Below are positions 40,105 through 53,067 of a stretch of 64,000 nt of DNA, one piece after another (the stretch's first letter is position 1; each line of letters opens with the position of its first letter). The notes under the pieces are model-generated. The model worked only from the letters and a program-made list of their open reading frames with translations, searched no databases and was not told where the DNA came from. The DNA comes from Haloechinothrix alba (GTDB lineage Bacteria; Actinomycetota; Actinomycetes; Mycobacteriales; Pseudonocardiaceae): the NCBI RefSeq assembly GCF_900188115.1, contig NZ_FZNW01000009.1, positions 124,001-188,000 of the forward strand, given 5' to 3'. Position numbers and translations under genes: made by a program.

Positions 40105-41022
40105 ATGGACCTGTCGCTACACCGGTTGAGGATGCTGCGGGAGCTACACCGCAGGGGGACCGTGACGGCCGCGGCGTCGTCGCTGCACTACACGGCCTCG
40201 GCCGTGTCGCAGCAGCTGGCGCAGCTGGAGCGCGATGTCGGCGCGCGGTTGTTCGAGCGGATCGGCAGGCGGGTACAGCTCACCGAGCTCGGTACGTTGC
40301 TTGCCGAGCACGCCGAGGAGATCCTCGGAGCTGTCGAACGGGCCAGCATGGCGCTGGAGGAGGCACAGGAAGCGATAACGGTCCGGTTGACCACGGGTGT
40401 ATTCGCGACAGTCGCGGCAGGACTGTTACCGAAGGCGATGGACACATTGGCCGGTCGGCATCCGGGGATCCAGCTGAGAACCAAGCAGCTGGCACCGGAA
40501 GCGACCGCGGTCGCGGTTCGGGACGGTGAGCTCGACCTCGCCTTCGTGATCGACTACGCCGATGCGCCGATGCCGTGGGACTCCAGCCTGCTCGGCTCGC
40601 AGATCGCCGTTGAGCGGCTGCACGTCGCCGCCCCGGCGGGGACGTTGGGCTCGGGCCCTGTGGACCTCGCGGATCTGGCCGACCAGCCGTGGATTCTCTC
40701 CGGGCCGAAGAGCCACTTCGGTACCGCCGTGCGCGCCGCGTGCTTGCGCAACGGGTTCGATCTGCGGATCACCCACGAGGTGGAGGAGCAGTCGACGGCG
40801 ATGTCCATGGTGGCTGCCGGGCTCGGCGTCACGCTGGTGTCCGATCTGGGGTTGCAGTTGCGGCCGCCCGGAATGGATGCCCTCGCGCTGACCGCGCCGA
40901 TCACTCGCACGGTGTCGATCGTGTATCGCAGCACCGCGCTGCGGAGGCCTGCGCTGAACCTGATCATCGACGTGGTGCGCTCCACGGCTGCCGAGATCGG
41001 GCTGTCGGCGGTCGGGCGGTAA
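40105..41022 (+). CDS. LysR family regulator divergent from the dehydrogenase gene
   Basis: A 305-residue LysR protein. The N-terminal helix-turn-helix is LHRLRMLRELHRRGTVTAAA followed by SSLHYTASAVSQQLAQLERD. A periplasmic-binding-like effector domain follows (about residues 85-295). The ATG at 40105 is chosen because the LysR homology starts there (MDLSLHRLRMLREL); an in-frame start nine codons earlier lacks homology. The 249-base divergent gap to the dehydrogenase gene should contain its binding sites. Probable activator of that gene in response to an amino acid. Confidence 0.9.
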   Translation: MDLSLHRLRMLRELHRRGTVTAAASSLHYTASAVSQQLAQLERDVGARLFERIGRRVQLTELGTLLAEHAEEILGAVERASMALEEAQEAITVRLTTGVFATVAAGLLPKAMDTLAGRHPGIQLRTKQLAPEATAVAVRDGELDLAFVIDYADAPMPWDSSLLGSQIAVERLHVAAPAGTLGSGPVDLADLADQPWILSGPKSHFGTAVRAACLRNGFDLRITHEVEEQSTAMSMVAAGLGVTLVSDLGLQLRPPGMDALALTAPITRTVSIVYRSTALRRPALNLIIDVVRSTAAEIGLSAVGR

Positions 41023-41056
41023 TGCATCCGTCGAGCGGGCGGGGAGAGCACAAGAA

Positions 41057-41093
41057 CGTGGGCCCTGCCGAGAAGATCTCGGCAGGGCCCACG
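41057..41093. terminator. Bidirectional terminator between LysR and the first LPVTG protein gene
   Basis: Perfect 17-bp inverted repeat, CGTGGGCCCTGCCGAGA (41057-41073) and its complement (41077-41093), with a 3-base loop. It lies between convergent stops at 41022 and 41115. Confidence 0.85.
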
Positions 41094-41114
41094 CGGGTCG
41101 GGGTGAGGCGGGGC

Positions 41115-41936
<822 letters not shown>

Positions 41937-41959
41937 ATCTCGTTGGGTCCCTTTCTGTA

Positions 41960-42799
41960 CTATTGCTGATCCACGAGGACCGGAGTCCCTAGTGGTACCT
42001 CGGTCAGCCGCTCCAGCGCGTGCTGCGGTACGCGGATGCAGCCGTGGCTGGTCGCGGTGCCGAGGACGTCCTCTGTCGGCCAGGTGTGGATGGCCACGGT
42101 GCCCGGCCCCCCGCCGAAGTCGTCCAGCGTGTCGCTGTGCGACCCCAGCGGAAGTATCACTTCCGAGAAGGGCTGGTTGCTGTCTGTGAACGATCCCATC
42201 AGGTAGGTACGCCCCGTCGGAGTGGGGGTGTCCTCCTTGCCGATGCCGATCTCCCAGGATTCGACCTGCTCACCCTCGAAGCGCAGGTTCATTTCCATGG
42301 ACTCCAGGTGGACCTCGATGACGTACGGCGTGTACGCCTCCTCGAGGTCATCCGTGGGCAGCCAGCCGGTGGACAGGTTGGGCCGTGACGGCATCAGTAC
42401 CTGAACCCACCCGTCCTGCTCATCGATGACGGTCAACCAAGTGTCCCCGAGTTGCTCGGGCTCCATCCGCGCGATCGGCTCACCGTCCGGGGCGTCGTGC
42501 ACCGGGGTGGTAACCGTCGGGTGGACGATCGTGCCATCCGTCTTGCCTTGCGGGTCCGGGTCCTCGGGAGCGCCCTCGATCGTGGCGTGTGTATCGGCGA
42601 CCGGCAGATTCTCCAACGAGGTCGGATCCACCTCCACCGGTTCGTTCGCCGCCTGTGGCTGACCGACCTCGTCGGACCCCGTCAGCCACATGACTCCGGC
42701 CAGCACCAGTGCCACCGCCAGTACCCCGGCGACTACCGAGGCCAGCAGCATGGGCAGGCGTGACCGGCCTGAAGAACCTGAAACACCCTCATCCGACAC
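41960..42799 (-). CDS. L,D-transpeptidase with SH3-like domain (copy A)
   Basis: A 279-residue membrane-anchored enzyme. It has one N-terminal helix (about 18-40), a low-complexity linker, an SH3b-like segment (VIDEQDGWVQVLMPSRPNLS then TGWL), and a YkuD domain. The active site is IHTWPTEDVLGTATSHGCIR, with the SHGCxR catalytic Cys. Such enzymes make 3-3 cross-links in peptidoglycan or attach other amines to the stem peptide. It is followed after 23 bases by a secreted protein ending in LPVTG, presumably its partner. It starts with GTG. Confidence 0.9.
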   Translation of the reverse strand: MSDEGVSGSSGRSRLPMLLASVVAGVLAVALVLAGVMWLTGSDEVGQPQAANEPVEVDPTSLENLPVADTHATIEGAPEDPDPQGKTDGTIVHPTVTTPVHDAPDGEPIARMEPEQLGDTWLTVIDEQDGWVQVLMPSRPNLSTGWLPTDDLEEAYTPYVIEVHLESMEMNLRFEGEQVESWEIGIGKEDTPTPTGRTYLMGSFTDSNQPFSEVILPLGSHSDTLDDFGGGPGTVAIHTWPTEDVLGTATSHGCIRVPQHALERLTEVPLGTPVLVDQQ

Positions 42800-43326
42800 A
42801 GTTGACTTCCCAATGATGTGGACGCACGCGGAAATTCCGGTGCCTGTCTGGTTTACCTACTTACATCCCCGAACTGCCGATGAACTTAGCATGTTCGTGA
42901 GTGGACAACTGCGAGGGATCCACCTTGTACGCACCGTGATGGTCGCGTATCCGCAACGGCGTCGCCTATTGGTGATCATGAGCTGCGAAAACGCTGTCAT
43001 GGCGGGACCTGGTGGCGACGCAGCGTGAACCCGGTACAGCGCCGTGCGGCGTGTCGCGGGCGCCTTCTGGCTCCTTCGAGGCGGTTTGTCGGATGATGCC
43101 TGACCGGCGAACTTCACTCGACAGTGTGATGAGGTGACAGTGAATTCGCGGGCTACTGTGCGGTAATCGGGACCGTCGCGCGGCGCGTACCGCCACGGAT
43201 CCGGCTCGTGGCGACGTCTCCGAACGCGACCCGCCTGCCGGGTCGGCCCGGGCAGTGCAAGCGCTCCCGAACGGCGCGCGGTTCGGAGCACGCCCGAACG
43301 CGCGGGCATCCGCGGGCGGGCATGAC
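42800..43326. other. Intergenic region between the two transpeptidase operons
   Basis: About 530 bases. The part at 42800-43000 is relatively A/T rich and must contain the promoter of the copy A operon, but I cannot define its boxes. The open frame across 42690-43028 on the plus strand has no start signal or homology and is not called. Confidence 0.4.
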
Positions 43327-43362
43327 GCAGTGGCCCGGCCGGTTCACCGGCCGGGCCACTGC
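43327..43362. terminator. Terminator of the copy B transpeptidase operon
   Basis: Perfect 16-bp inverted repeat, GCAGTGGCCCGGCCGG (43327-43342) and its complement (43347-43362), with a TTCA loop. It follows the stop codon of the copy B LPVTG protein by 12 bases. Confidence 0.85.
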
Positions 43363-43374
43363 GATGTACGGAGG

Positions 43375-44202
43375 TCAGCCCGTCACGGGCAGCTGGGTCT
43401 CGACAGGAGTCGGCTTCGGAGCCATGGGCTCCTCGGGCTCATCCTGCGCCGTGCCACACGTGGCGGAGGCCAGCACGACCTCGAACTCGCCTTCGGCGAT
43501 CTCGACGGCCATTGCCTGTGTGGTGAAGCCGTCGTCGTCGCTGAACTGCTTGTTGAATGTGATGTTCACCAGCGGGTCGAGCGGGATCTCCGTATTGGCG
43601 TCCGGGCCGGGGACCTCGATCTCCTGTCCGAGCAGCCGCAGGTTGGCGATCTCGAAGGTGCCGGAGTCGCCCTCGCAGGCCACCGTGATCAGGTCGGCCG
43701 ACAGCAGGGCTGGAGTACCGTCCTCGGCAATGTCACACATCTGCTGCGGGCTGAGCTGCTCGGTCAGCGGATCGAGCTCTGCGGGAAGTTGCTCGCTGAG
43801 ATCTTGCGTCGGGTCCTCCGCGCAGAGCTGGGTGAATCCGCTCTCGACGGGATCCAGTAGCGGCTGCAGCGCTTCCTCGAGCTCGGGTGGCAGCCCGCCC
43901 GAAGGCACGATCTCCACGTTGGCGAGCTCCACCGAGGCGTGGCTGTCGCCTGCGGTGACCGTCGCGGCTCGTAGATCCAGCAGCGGGTTGTCCGGCAGCT
44001 CCGCGAGTGAGTCGGACTGCTCGGTCCCGTCGGTGGATTGCACGTGCGGCTGCGGTGGGTCGATCACGCCGGTGATGAAGGCGCCGTAGGCCTCGGAGGG
44101 GGCCGGCGAGGCGTGCCCGGACACCGCCCCGATCAACAGTGCGGTTGCGGCGGTGAGGGAACCGACCGTGGCTCCCACTCCGGCGAGTGCTCGTCGTTTC
44201 AT
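43375..44202 (-). CDS. Secreted choice-of-anchor P-like protein ending in LPVTG (copy B)
   Basis: A 275-residue secreted paralogue of the 41115-41936 product. The signal peptide begins MKRRALAGVGATVGSLTAAT and ends near GHAS. The domain starts SEAYGAFITGVIDPPQPHV, matching copy A in its opening pattern. Four to five cysteines in the body (TQLCAEDP, QQMCDIAED, TVACEGDSG, ASATCGTA) could form disulfides. The C-terminal DGD-rich spacer of copy A is missing, but the end, APKPTPVETQLPVTG and stop, is nearly the same. Again no membrane tail follows. It lies 20 bases after its L,D-transpeptidase gene and before a strong terminator. Confidence 0.8.
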   Translation of the reverse strand: MKRRALAGVGATVGSLTAATALLIGAVSGHASPAPSEAYGAFITGVIDPPQPHVQSTDGTEQSDSLAELPDNPLLDLRAATVTAGDSHASVELANVEIVPSGGLPPELEEALQPLLDPVESGFTQLCAEDPTQDLSEQLPAELDPLTEQLSPQQMCDIAEDGTPALLSADLITVACEGDSGTFEIANLRLLGQEIEVPGPDANTEIPLDPLVNITFNKQFSDDDGFTTQAMAVEIAEGEFEVVLASATCGTAQDEPEEPMAPKPTPVETQLPVTG

Positions 44203-44222
44203 GTATCGCGTGCCTTTCTTCG

Positions 44223-45113
44223 TTATTGCTGATCCACGAGGACGAGCGTCCCCAGTGGTACCTCCGTGAGTCGGTCGAGCGCGTCCCGCGGAACGCGGAT
44301 GCAGCCGTGGCTGGTTGCGGTGCCGAGGACGTCCTCTGTCGGCCAGGTGTGGATGGCCACGGTGCCCGACCCGCCGCCGAAGTCGTCCAGCGTGTCGCTG
44401 TGCGACCCCAGCGGCAGGATGACCGGGGAGAACTGCTGCGCGGCGTCGGTGAACGAACCGAGCAGGAAGGTGCGGCCTGCAGGCGTCGGTGTATCCGGCT
44501 TGCCGATACCGATGGGCCAGGAGCCGATCTCGTCGCCGCGGGAGAGCAGGCGCAGCGTCATGGACCCCAGATGCACATGGATCGTGTACGGGGTGAAGGC
44601 GCGCTCGAGGTCCTCGCCGCGGAGCCATCCGGTGGACCCGTTCGGCCTGGACGGAAGCAGCACGCGTACCCAGCCGTCGCGCTCGTCGATGACCGGCAGC
44701 CACGTGTCGCTGATCTGTGTGGGCGTCATCCTGGCGATTGCCTCGCCGCCCGGTTCGGCGTGCACCGGGGTCGGTCGCAGGGGGTGCACGATGACCCCGT
44801 CGGTGCCCTGCTGGGGAGCCGGGTCCACCGGAGCGCCCTCGACGGTGGTGTGCGTGGTGGAGTCGACCAGCTCGACGGCGCCGGTTCCGCTCTCCGCCTG
44901 TCCGGCCTGTCCGCCCTGCCCGGGCCGGCTGGTCTCGCCGGTCTGCTCGCCTTGCTCGGCGCGCCCGGGGTACTCGGCGCCGTCGGGCGACCCGATCATC
45001 CACATCAACCCGACGAGCACGACCAGCACGGCGAGCACGCCGGCGGCAGCCGAGAGCACGGCTGTCGGCCACGTGCGCGCGCCCGCGGTGGCGGAGGTGT
45101 GTCGTCCAGTCAC
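44223..45113 (-). CDS. L,D-transpeptidase with SH3-like domain (copy B)
   Basis: A 296-residue paralogue of copy A. It has a single N-terminal helix (about 18-42), a long Gly/Gln/Glu-rich linker, an SH3b-like segment (VIDERDGWVRVLLPSRPNGS then TGWL) and a YkuD domain with the same catalytic stretch, ATSHGCIRVP. The GTG at 45113 is chosen because the cytoplasmic segment then has the same length as in copy A; a GTG at 45158 would add 15 residues. The partner LPVTG gene follows after 20 bases. Confidence 0.88.
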   Translation of the reverse strand: MTGRHTSATAGARTWPTAVLSAAAGVLAVLVVLVGLMWMIGSPDGAEYPGRAEQGEQTGETSRPGQGGQAGQAESGTGAVELVDSTTHTTVEGAPVDPAPQQGTDGVIVHPLRPTPVHAEPGGEAIARMTPTQISDTWLPVIDERDGWVRVLLPSRPNGSTGWLRGEDLERAFTPYTIHVHLGSMTLRLLSRGDEIGSWPIGIGKPDTPTPAGRTFLLGSFTDAAQQFSPVILPLGSHSDTLDDFGGGSGTVAIHTWPTEDVLGTATSHGCIRVPRDALDRLTEVPLGTLVLVDQQ

Positions 45114-45318
45114 GTGGCGGCCTTGCTGTACGAGGTCAGGATGAAGGGGAGCGATCACGATCGCTCGAATTACGAGTTATATCTACCCTGATCGGATTAA
45201 CGTTACAGCGGAAACCGGGTGACGGGTCTGCTGCTGTCGTCGGCGCTTCGTTAGCGACTCGAAACCCCGGGCACCGTCGAGCCGGTTGTGACGTGGCGAA
45301 GCGGGAGCCGGACCGGCG

Positions 45319-46031
45319 TCAGCCGACGAGGCTGCGCACGAGCAGCGCGAGCGCGCTGGCGGTGGCGATCAGCAGGACGGCGGGCCGCATCCAGCCCGCG
45401 TCGAGGAACCGGCGGAGCGGGTTGGACAGCACGAACCCGGTGAGCATGAACGGCAGCAGCGTGCCAGCCTGGACGAGGGGGTCGGAGTGAATCTGGCCGC
45501 CGAGCGCCAACCCACCGAGCGAGAGCAGTGATCCGCACACGAAGTAGACCGCCATCGTCGAGCGGATCGTGGCTCCGTTCTGGTGCTGGTACAGCAGCGC
45601 GATGGGGGGTCCGCCGATGGTGGCGGCGGTTCCGAACGTGCCTCCTGCCACGCCACCGAGTACGAGTGCGCGCGGCGTCGGCTGCGGGTGCCAGGTCGTG
45701 ACCGACAGCAGCACGCAGACCAGTACGGACAGGCCTACGACGACGGAGAACGGGCGGGGAGCCAGGGAGGCGACGATGAGCACGCCGAGTGCCACTCCGG
45801 GAACCCGCCCAGCGATGGCCCAGCCGACGCCGGACCAGTCGGTGTGCCGGTGCTCGCGTGCGACGGCCAGCATCGCGTGCACGGCGCTGACCAGCAGCAA
45901 CGGCACCGGCACCAGGCTGGCATCGACCAGCGCCAGTACGGGCGCGGCCAGCAGGTTCATCCCGTAGCCGGCCGCGCCCTGTACGACAGCGCCGACGAAC
46001 AGCGCCAGCCCTGCGACGAGCAGGGCCTGTG

Positions 46032-46035
<4 letters not shown>
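45319..46035 (-). CDS. TauE/SafE (TSUP) family membrane transporter
   Basis: A 238-residue membrane protein with about seven or eight helices. The TSUP repeats are visible as [20 protein letters not shown] near the start and [20 protein letters not shown] in the middle. Family members export sulfite, sulfoacetate or similar anions, or import organic ones. Its GTG overlaps the aconitase stop (GTGA), so it is translated with aconitase. The link between the two functions is not obvious; export of a C2-C4 acid is one idea. Confidence 0.85.
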
Positions 46036-48842
<2,807 letters not shown>

Positions 48843-48997
48843 GTCTGTCTCCATCGAGGTCGACACAGTTCGGGCTTGTATCGGGCTTGTCGGTACAGCG
48901 GTGCGGGGAGGTGTCCGTTGCCGGGAGCCCGGGCAGCGGCCGGGTAACGGCCGTGTGGTGGCCACGGGAAGGCACAGCAGTCGGCCCGCGACAGTAA

Positions 48998-49026
48998 ACC
49001 GTACGCCTGTCCTTTTTATAGATCAA
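48998..49026 (-). promoter_or_regulatory. acnA promoter with AcnR-like site over the -10 box
   Basis: On the minus strand TTGATC (49021-49026) and TACGGT (48998-49003) are 17 bases apart. On the plus strand CAGTA-aac-CGTAC (48992-49004) covers the -10 box. It resembles the two halves of an AcnR box, but the spacing is one base short and the outer bases do not match, so the site is a weak candidate. Confidence 0.5.
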
Positions 49027-49476
49027 GCGTACCCCGTCCCGTGTCCGGCGTGGCGCCGGGACGGGGCGAGGGGGCAGGCCATCCGGAGCGCAGAAACGTT
49101 TCCCGTTTGTCTGGTTCGGCTACCGGCGTGACCTTTCGGGGCTTTCCCCGGCCTTTCCGCGCCCATTCGACTTCCGGAGCGCCTGCCCTGGCCAAGTGCA
49201 GGAATGGCGAACTGCACCCAACCCGATCGGGTGAGATTCATATCCCTTACCCGCAGTGGCTTGGCAGGAAATTGGGCTGCTGACCTGTGGTTGAAGTGAC
49301 ATGTGAGGTGTGTGTGCATTCGTGTTGTGCGAATGTATATGAGTGATAGGTGGTATCGGATTGTCGCCTGTGGCAAAGTTTTGTTGCTGAGGTTGACAGC
49401 TCTGCGGAACCGTCGGATTCGCGCAGGTGAAACCGCGTCCGGCGCGCGGGCGGGCCCGCTTCAGGAGGTGGAGTTC
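49027..49476. other. Long leader/promoter region of the RipA-like gene
   Basis: 450 bases lie between the acnA promoter and the endopeptidase start. A/T-rich sequence at about 49230-49390 is the likely promoter zone. It contains a small hairpin, CATTCG-7-CGAATG (49317-49335). I looked for the conserved blocks of the cyclic di-AMP riboswitch, which precedes some actinobacterial wall-lytic genes, and did not find them. Confidence 0.4.
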
Positions 49477-50820
49477 GTGCTGGTGGCGAAACGGTCCAGG
49501 GGAGAGCGCGGCCGGTCCGTGCGAGGGCTGGTCGCCGCCGCAGCGACCGCGCTTGTCGTGGCTGTCGGGATGCCGGCGACGGCGGGTGCCGTTCCGCCCC
49601 CACCGCCGAATCCCAGCGACAGCGAGCTCGAGCAGAGCAGGGAACGGGAGCGGGAGCACGCGGGCGAGGTCGGCGAGCTGACCAACGAGCTGGCCGAGGC
49701 CGAGGATCGCCTCTCGCAGGCCCGTGCCGAGGTGGCCAGGAAGGAAGAGCTGGTCAACAAGGCGCAGGTCGACCTGGCCTCGGCGGAGGAGGCCGCCGCG
49801 GAGGCCGAGCGTGCGGCCGAACGGGCGCAGCGGGACTCCGAGCGTGCGGCCGAGGACCTCGAAGCCGCACGGCAGCGTGCGGACGAGTTCATCTCCGGCA
49901 GCTACCAGCAAGGCAGCACGGTGGGGTCGGTGACAGCCTATGTCGGCTCGAGCAGCCGCGAGGAGCTGCTTGCCAGGGAACAGCTGCTCGGCGCCATGGG
50001 GGACAGCGAGGGTGAGGCCCTCGAGGGCGTGCGTGCCGCTCGGGTGGACAAGTCCAATGCCGATGCCGCGGCCAGGGAGGCCGCCGAGATCGCGGAGCAG
50101 CGGCAGCGGGAGGCCGAGGAAGCCGCGCACGCGGCTGAAGCCGCCTACGAGGATGCGGTCGAGGCACGGAGCTCGCAGGCGGAGCGGACCGAGCGGCTGG
50201 AGGCCGAGCGGGACGAGGTCGCCGAGAGACTCTACGAGGCGCAGTCCCGCGTGTCGGATCTGGAAGGGCAGCGGCAGCGCTACGAGGACTGGCGCGAGGA
50301 GAAGCGCCGCGAGGAGGAGAAGCAGGCCCAGCAGGCCGCACTGGCCGCGGCCGAGAGTTCCGGCTCGAGTGGCGGCCAGGCGCAGCAGGCACAGTCGTCC
50401 AACGTCTCGGTCGAGACCGTGGTCCAGCGCGCCAAGTCACAGCTCGGCGTGCCCTACGCCTGGGGTGGAGGGAACACCCAGGGGCCGACACGCGGCGTCC
50501 GGGACGGCGGGGTCGCCGACGCGCACGGTGACTACAAGAAGATCGGTTTCGACTGCTCGGGCCTGATGGTGTACGCCTTCGCGCCGCACCGCACGCTCGC
50601 GAAGTACAGCGGGTACCAGTACGACGAGGGCCGGAAGGTGCCGCTGTCCCAGAAACGACGCGGTGACCTGCTGTTCTGGGGGACACAGGGAATCCATCAC
50701 GTGGCGATGTACCTGGGCAACGGTCAGATGATCGAGGCGCCCCAGTCGGGAGGGCACGTGCGGATCGTTCCGGTGCGCTACGGCGACATCCTGCCGTATG
50801 CCACCCGCGTCATCGAGTAA
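49477..50820 (+). CDS. NlpC/P60 peptidoglycan endopeptidase, RipA-like
   Basis: A 447-residue secreted hydrolase. The signal peptide ends near residue 43 (GMPATAGAV). A long coiled coil follows (about 55-290, rich in Glu, Ala and Arg). The C-terminal NlpC/P60 domain has catalytic FDCSGLMVYAF and HHVAMYLGNGQMIEAP. It cleaves D-Glu-diaminopimelate bonds in wall peptides, usually for daughter-cell separation; the coiled coil probably blocks or positions the active site. The GTG at 49477 has AGGAGGT 8 bases upstream. Position matches mycobacterial ripA (Rv1477), but a ripB paralogue does not follow. Confidence 0.93.
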   Translation: MLVAKRSRGERGRSVRGLVAAAATALVVAVGMPATAGAVPPPPPNPSDSELEQSREREREHAGEVGELTNELAEAEDRLSQARAEVARKEELVNKAQVDLASAEEAAAEAERAAERAQRDSERAAEDLEAARQRADEFISGSYQQGSTVGSVTAYVGSSSREELLAREQLLGAMGDSEGEALEGVRAARVDKSNADAAAREAAEIAEQRQREAEEAAHAAEAAYEDAVEARSSQAERTERLEAERDEVAERLYEAQSRVSDLEGQRQRYEDWREEKRREEEKQAQQAALAAAESSGSSGGQAQQAQSSNVSVETVVQRAKSQLGVPYAWGGGNTQGPTRGVRDGGVADAHGDYKKIGFDCSGLMVYAFAPHRTLAKYSGYQYDEGRKVPLSQKRRGDLLFWGTQGIHHVAMYLGNGQMIEAPQSGGHVRIVPVRYGDILPYATRVIE

Positions 50821-50973
50821 CCGTCCGCGGCCCGAAACGGTCCTCCCTGCCCCCTTCACAACGGTCATACCGCGCGTGTAGCAGGGTATGTGGTGGCGCG
50901 CGGGTCTCGTGCGAGCGAGGCCGGTGCGCCGCGCCATGAGCCGCCTGCACAGGTACGTACCGAGGGAGGAACT

Positions 50974-52101
50974 GTGAGCGAGCCCGGCGACGCCGGCAAC
51001 CAGGGAGACGGCGAGGTTCGGCACGACGACGCTCGTGTCGACCGCACGGAGCCTTCTCCCGGTACCGCGAACGCGGTGGAGTCGACGCCCGCCCGCGATG
51101 CCCAGCTACTCGAGCAGACGGTGTTCGAGGTCAAACGGGTCATCGTGGGTCAGGACAGGCTCGTGGAGCGGATGCTGGTCGGTCTGCTCGCCAAGGGGCA
51201 CCTGCTGCTCGAGGGCGTTCCCGGTGTGGCCAAGACGCTGGCCGTGGAGACGTTCGCGCGGGTGGTCGGCGGGTCGTTCTCCCGCGTGCAGTTCACCCCC
51301 GACCTGGTTCCTGCGGACATCATCGGGACCCGCATCTACCGGCAGGGTCAGGAGCAGTTCGACGTCGAGCTCGGCCCGGTGGTCGCCAACTTCGTGCTCG
51401 CCGACGAGGTCAACCGCGCGCCCGCGAAGGTGCAGTCGGCCATGCTCGAGACGATGGCCGAGCAGCACGTCTCGATCGGCGGGGCGACGTACCCGATGCC
51501 CGAGCCGTTCCTTGTGCTTGCCACGCAGAACCCCATCGAGAACGAGGGCGTGTACCCGCTGCCCGAGGCCCAGCGGGACCGCTTCCTGTTCAAGATCGTC
51601 GTCGACTACCCCTCGGCCGAGGAAGAGCGCGAGATCGTCTACCGGATGGGCGTGGAACCACCCGAACCGCATCAGGTACTCACCCCAGACGAGCTCAAGC
51701 GGTTGCAGGGGGTCGCATCGCACGTGTTCGTCCATCACGCCCTTGTGGACTACGTCATCCGGCTGGTTCTCGCGACGCGGACTCCCCGCGAACACGGCCT
51801 GTCCGATGTGTCCGGCTGGGTCTCCTACGGGGCATCGCCGCGCGCGAGCCTGGGGATCATCGCCTCGGCCCGTGCGCTCGCCCTGGTGCGCGGGCGTGAC
51901 TACGTGCTCCCGCAAGACGTGGTGGACGTCGCGCCGGACGTGCTGCGCCACCGACTGGTGCTGTCCTACGACGCGCTAGCCGATGGCGTTCCTGTGGACC
52001 ACATCGTGAACAGGGTGCTGCAGACCGTGCCGCTGCCGCAGGTCTCCGCGCGGCCACACGCCGGTAGTGGGCAGCCGATGTCGGCTGGTGTGTCCGGATA
52101 G
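50974..52101 (+). CDS. moxR: MoxR family AAA+ ATPase
   Basis: A 375-residue AAA+ protein. Walker A is LEGVPGVAKT, Walker B is FVLADEVNRAP and the sensor region is LVLATQNPIENEGVYPLPEA. A MoxR lid domain closes it. MoxR proteins act as chaperones with DUF58 and VWA partners, which follow here. The GTG at 50974 has GGGAGGA upstream. The 12-base gap to the DUF58 gene and the 4-base overlap beyond indicate one operon. It matches mycobacterial moxR1 (Rv1479). Confidence 0.94.
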   Translation: MSEPGDAGNQGDGEVRHDDARVDRTEPSPGTANAVESTPARDAQLLEQTVFEVKRVIVGQDRLVERMLVGLLAKGHLLLEGVPGVAKTLAVETFARVVGGSFSRVQFTPDLVPADIIGTRIYRQGQEQFDVELGPVVANFVLADEVNRAPAKVQSAMLETMAEQHVSIGGATYPMPEPFLVLATQNPIENEGVYPLPEAQRDRFLFKIVVDYPSAEEEREIVYRMGVEPPEPHQVLTPDELKRLQGVASHVFVHHALVDYVIRLVLATRTPREHGLSDVSGWVSYGASPRASLGIIASARALALVRGRDYVLPQDVVDVAPDVLRHRLVLSYDALADGVPVDHIVNRVLQTVPLPQVSARPHAGSGQPMSAGVSG

Positions 52102-52113
52102 GCCGGATAGTCG

Positions 52114-53067
52114 ATGGCATCCACTCAGGACGGCGCAGGAGGCGAGCGCACCTCGTGGGCTCCGCCGGTGCTGCGCGGGGAACGGCTCGAGTCGGGCCTG
52201 CGTACCCTGGAACTGGAGGTCCGGCGACGCCTGGACGGTTTGCTGCAGGGCAACCACCTGGGGCTGGTACCGGGTCCGGGGTCGGAACCGGGTGAGGCAC
52301 GGCCGTACCAGCCCGGCGATGATGTCCGGCGGATGGATTGGGCGGTGACGGCGCGCACCGCACACCCGCACATCAGGGAGACCATCGCGGACCGGGAGCT
52401 GGAGACGTGGGTCGCTGCCGATCTGTCTCCGAGCCTCGACTTCGGCACAGCCGTCTGCGAGAAGCGCGACCTCGTGGTGTGCGCGACCGCCGCCATCGGC
52501 CACTTGACGCAGGGGGGCGGCAACAGGATCGGCGCGTTGCTGTCCAACGGTGCCACGACGAAGCGGATGCCGGCCCGTGGTGGTCGCGCGCACGCGCGCG
52601 CGCTGGTGCGTTCGGTGGCCGAGATGCCGCGCGCCGACGTGGGAACCCGGGGTGATCTGGCCGCCATGGTCGAGCGACTCCGGCGACCGCCGCGACGCAG
52701 GGGACTGGTCGTTGTCGTGTCGGACTTCCTCGGTGCGACGGACTGGGAGCGCCCGCTGAGGGCGCTGTCTGCGCGCCACGACCTCATCGCGATCGAGGTG
52801 CTGGACCCGCGGGACGTCGAGTTGCCGGACGTCGGGACGGTGGTGCTGTCCGACCCCGAGACGGGCAAGCAACGCGACGTGCATGCCTCGGCTCGGCTAC
52901 GCAAGGAGTTCGCGGCCGCCGCGCAGGCTCATCGCGACGAGGTCGCGAGGGCACTGCGTCGTGCGGGAGCGGGCCACCTCGTGCTACGGACCGACTCGGA
53001 CTGGATCGCGGACATGGTGCGGTTCGTGGTGGCACGCAAACGCCTGTGGTCTGGGGGAACGGGATGA
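52114..53067 (+). CDS. DUF58 domain protein, MoxR operon
   Basis: A 317-residue protein with the DUF58 signature RPYQPGDDVRRMDWAVTART. A vWA-like region around VAADLSPSLDFG follows. It has no clear membrane helix, unlike many DUF58 proteins. It probably links MoxR ATPase to the VWA membrane protein encoded next. It matches Rv1480. Its TGA is overlapped by the ATG of the VWA gene. Confidence 0.92.
   Translation: MASTQDGAGGERTSWAPPVLRGERLESGLRTLELEVRRRLDGLLQGNHLGLVPGPGSEPGEARPYQPGDDVRRMDWAVTARTAHPHIRETIADRELETWVAADLSPSLDFGTAVCEKRDLVVCATAAIGHLTQGGGNRIGALLSNGATTKRMPARGGRAHARALVRSVAEMPRADVGTRGDLAAMVERLRRPPRRRGLVVVVSDFLGATDWERPLRALSARHDLIAIEVLDPRDVELPDVGTVVLSDPETGKQRDVHASARLRKEFAAAAQAHRDEVARALRRAGAGHLVLRTDSDWIADMVRFVVARKRLWSGGTG

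Noticed and set aside
49027-49476. Cyclic di-AMP (ydaO) riboswitch before the RipA-like gene
   Set aside because: This is a common location for one in actinomycetes, but the conserved sequence blocks of that riboswitch are not present.
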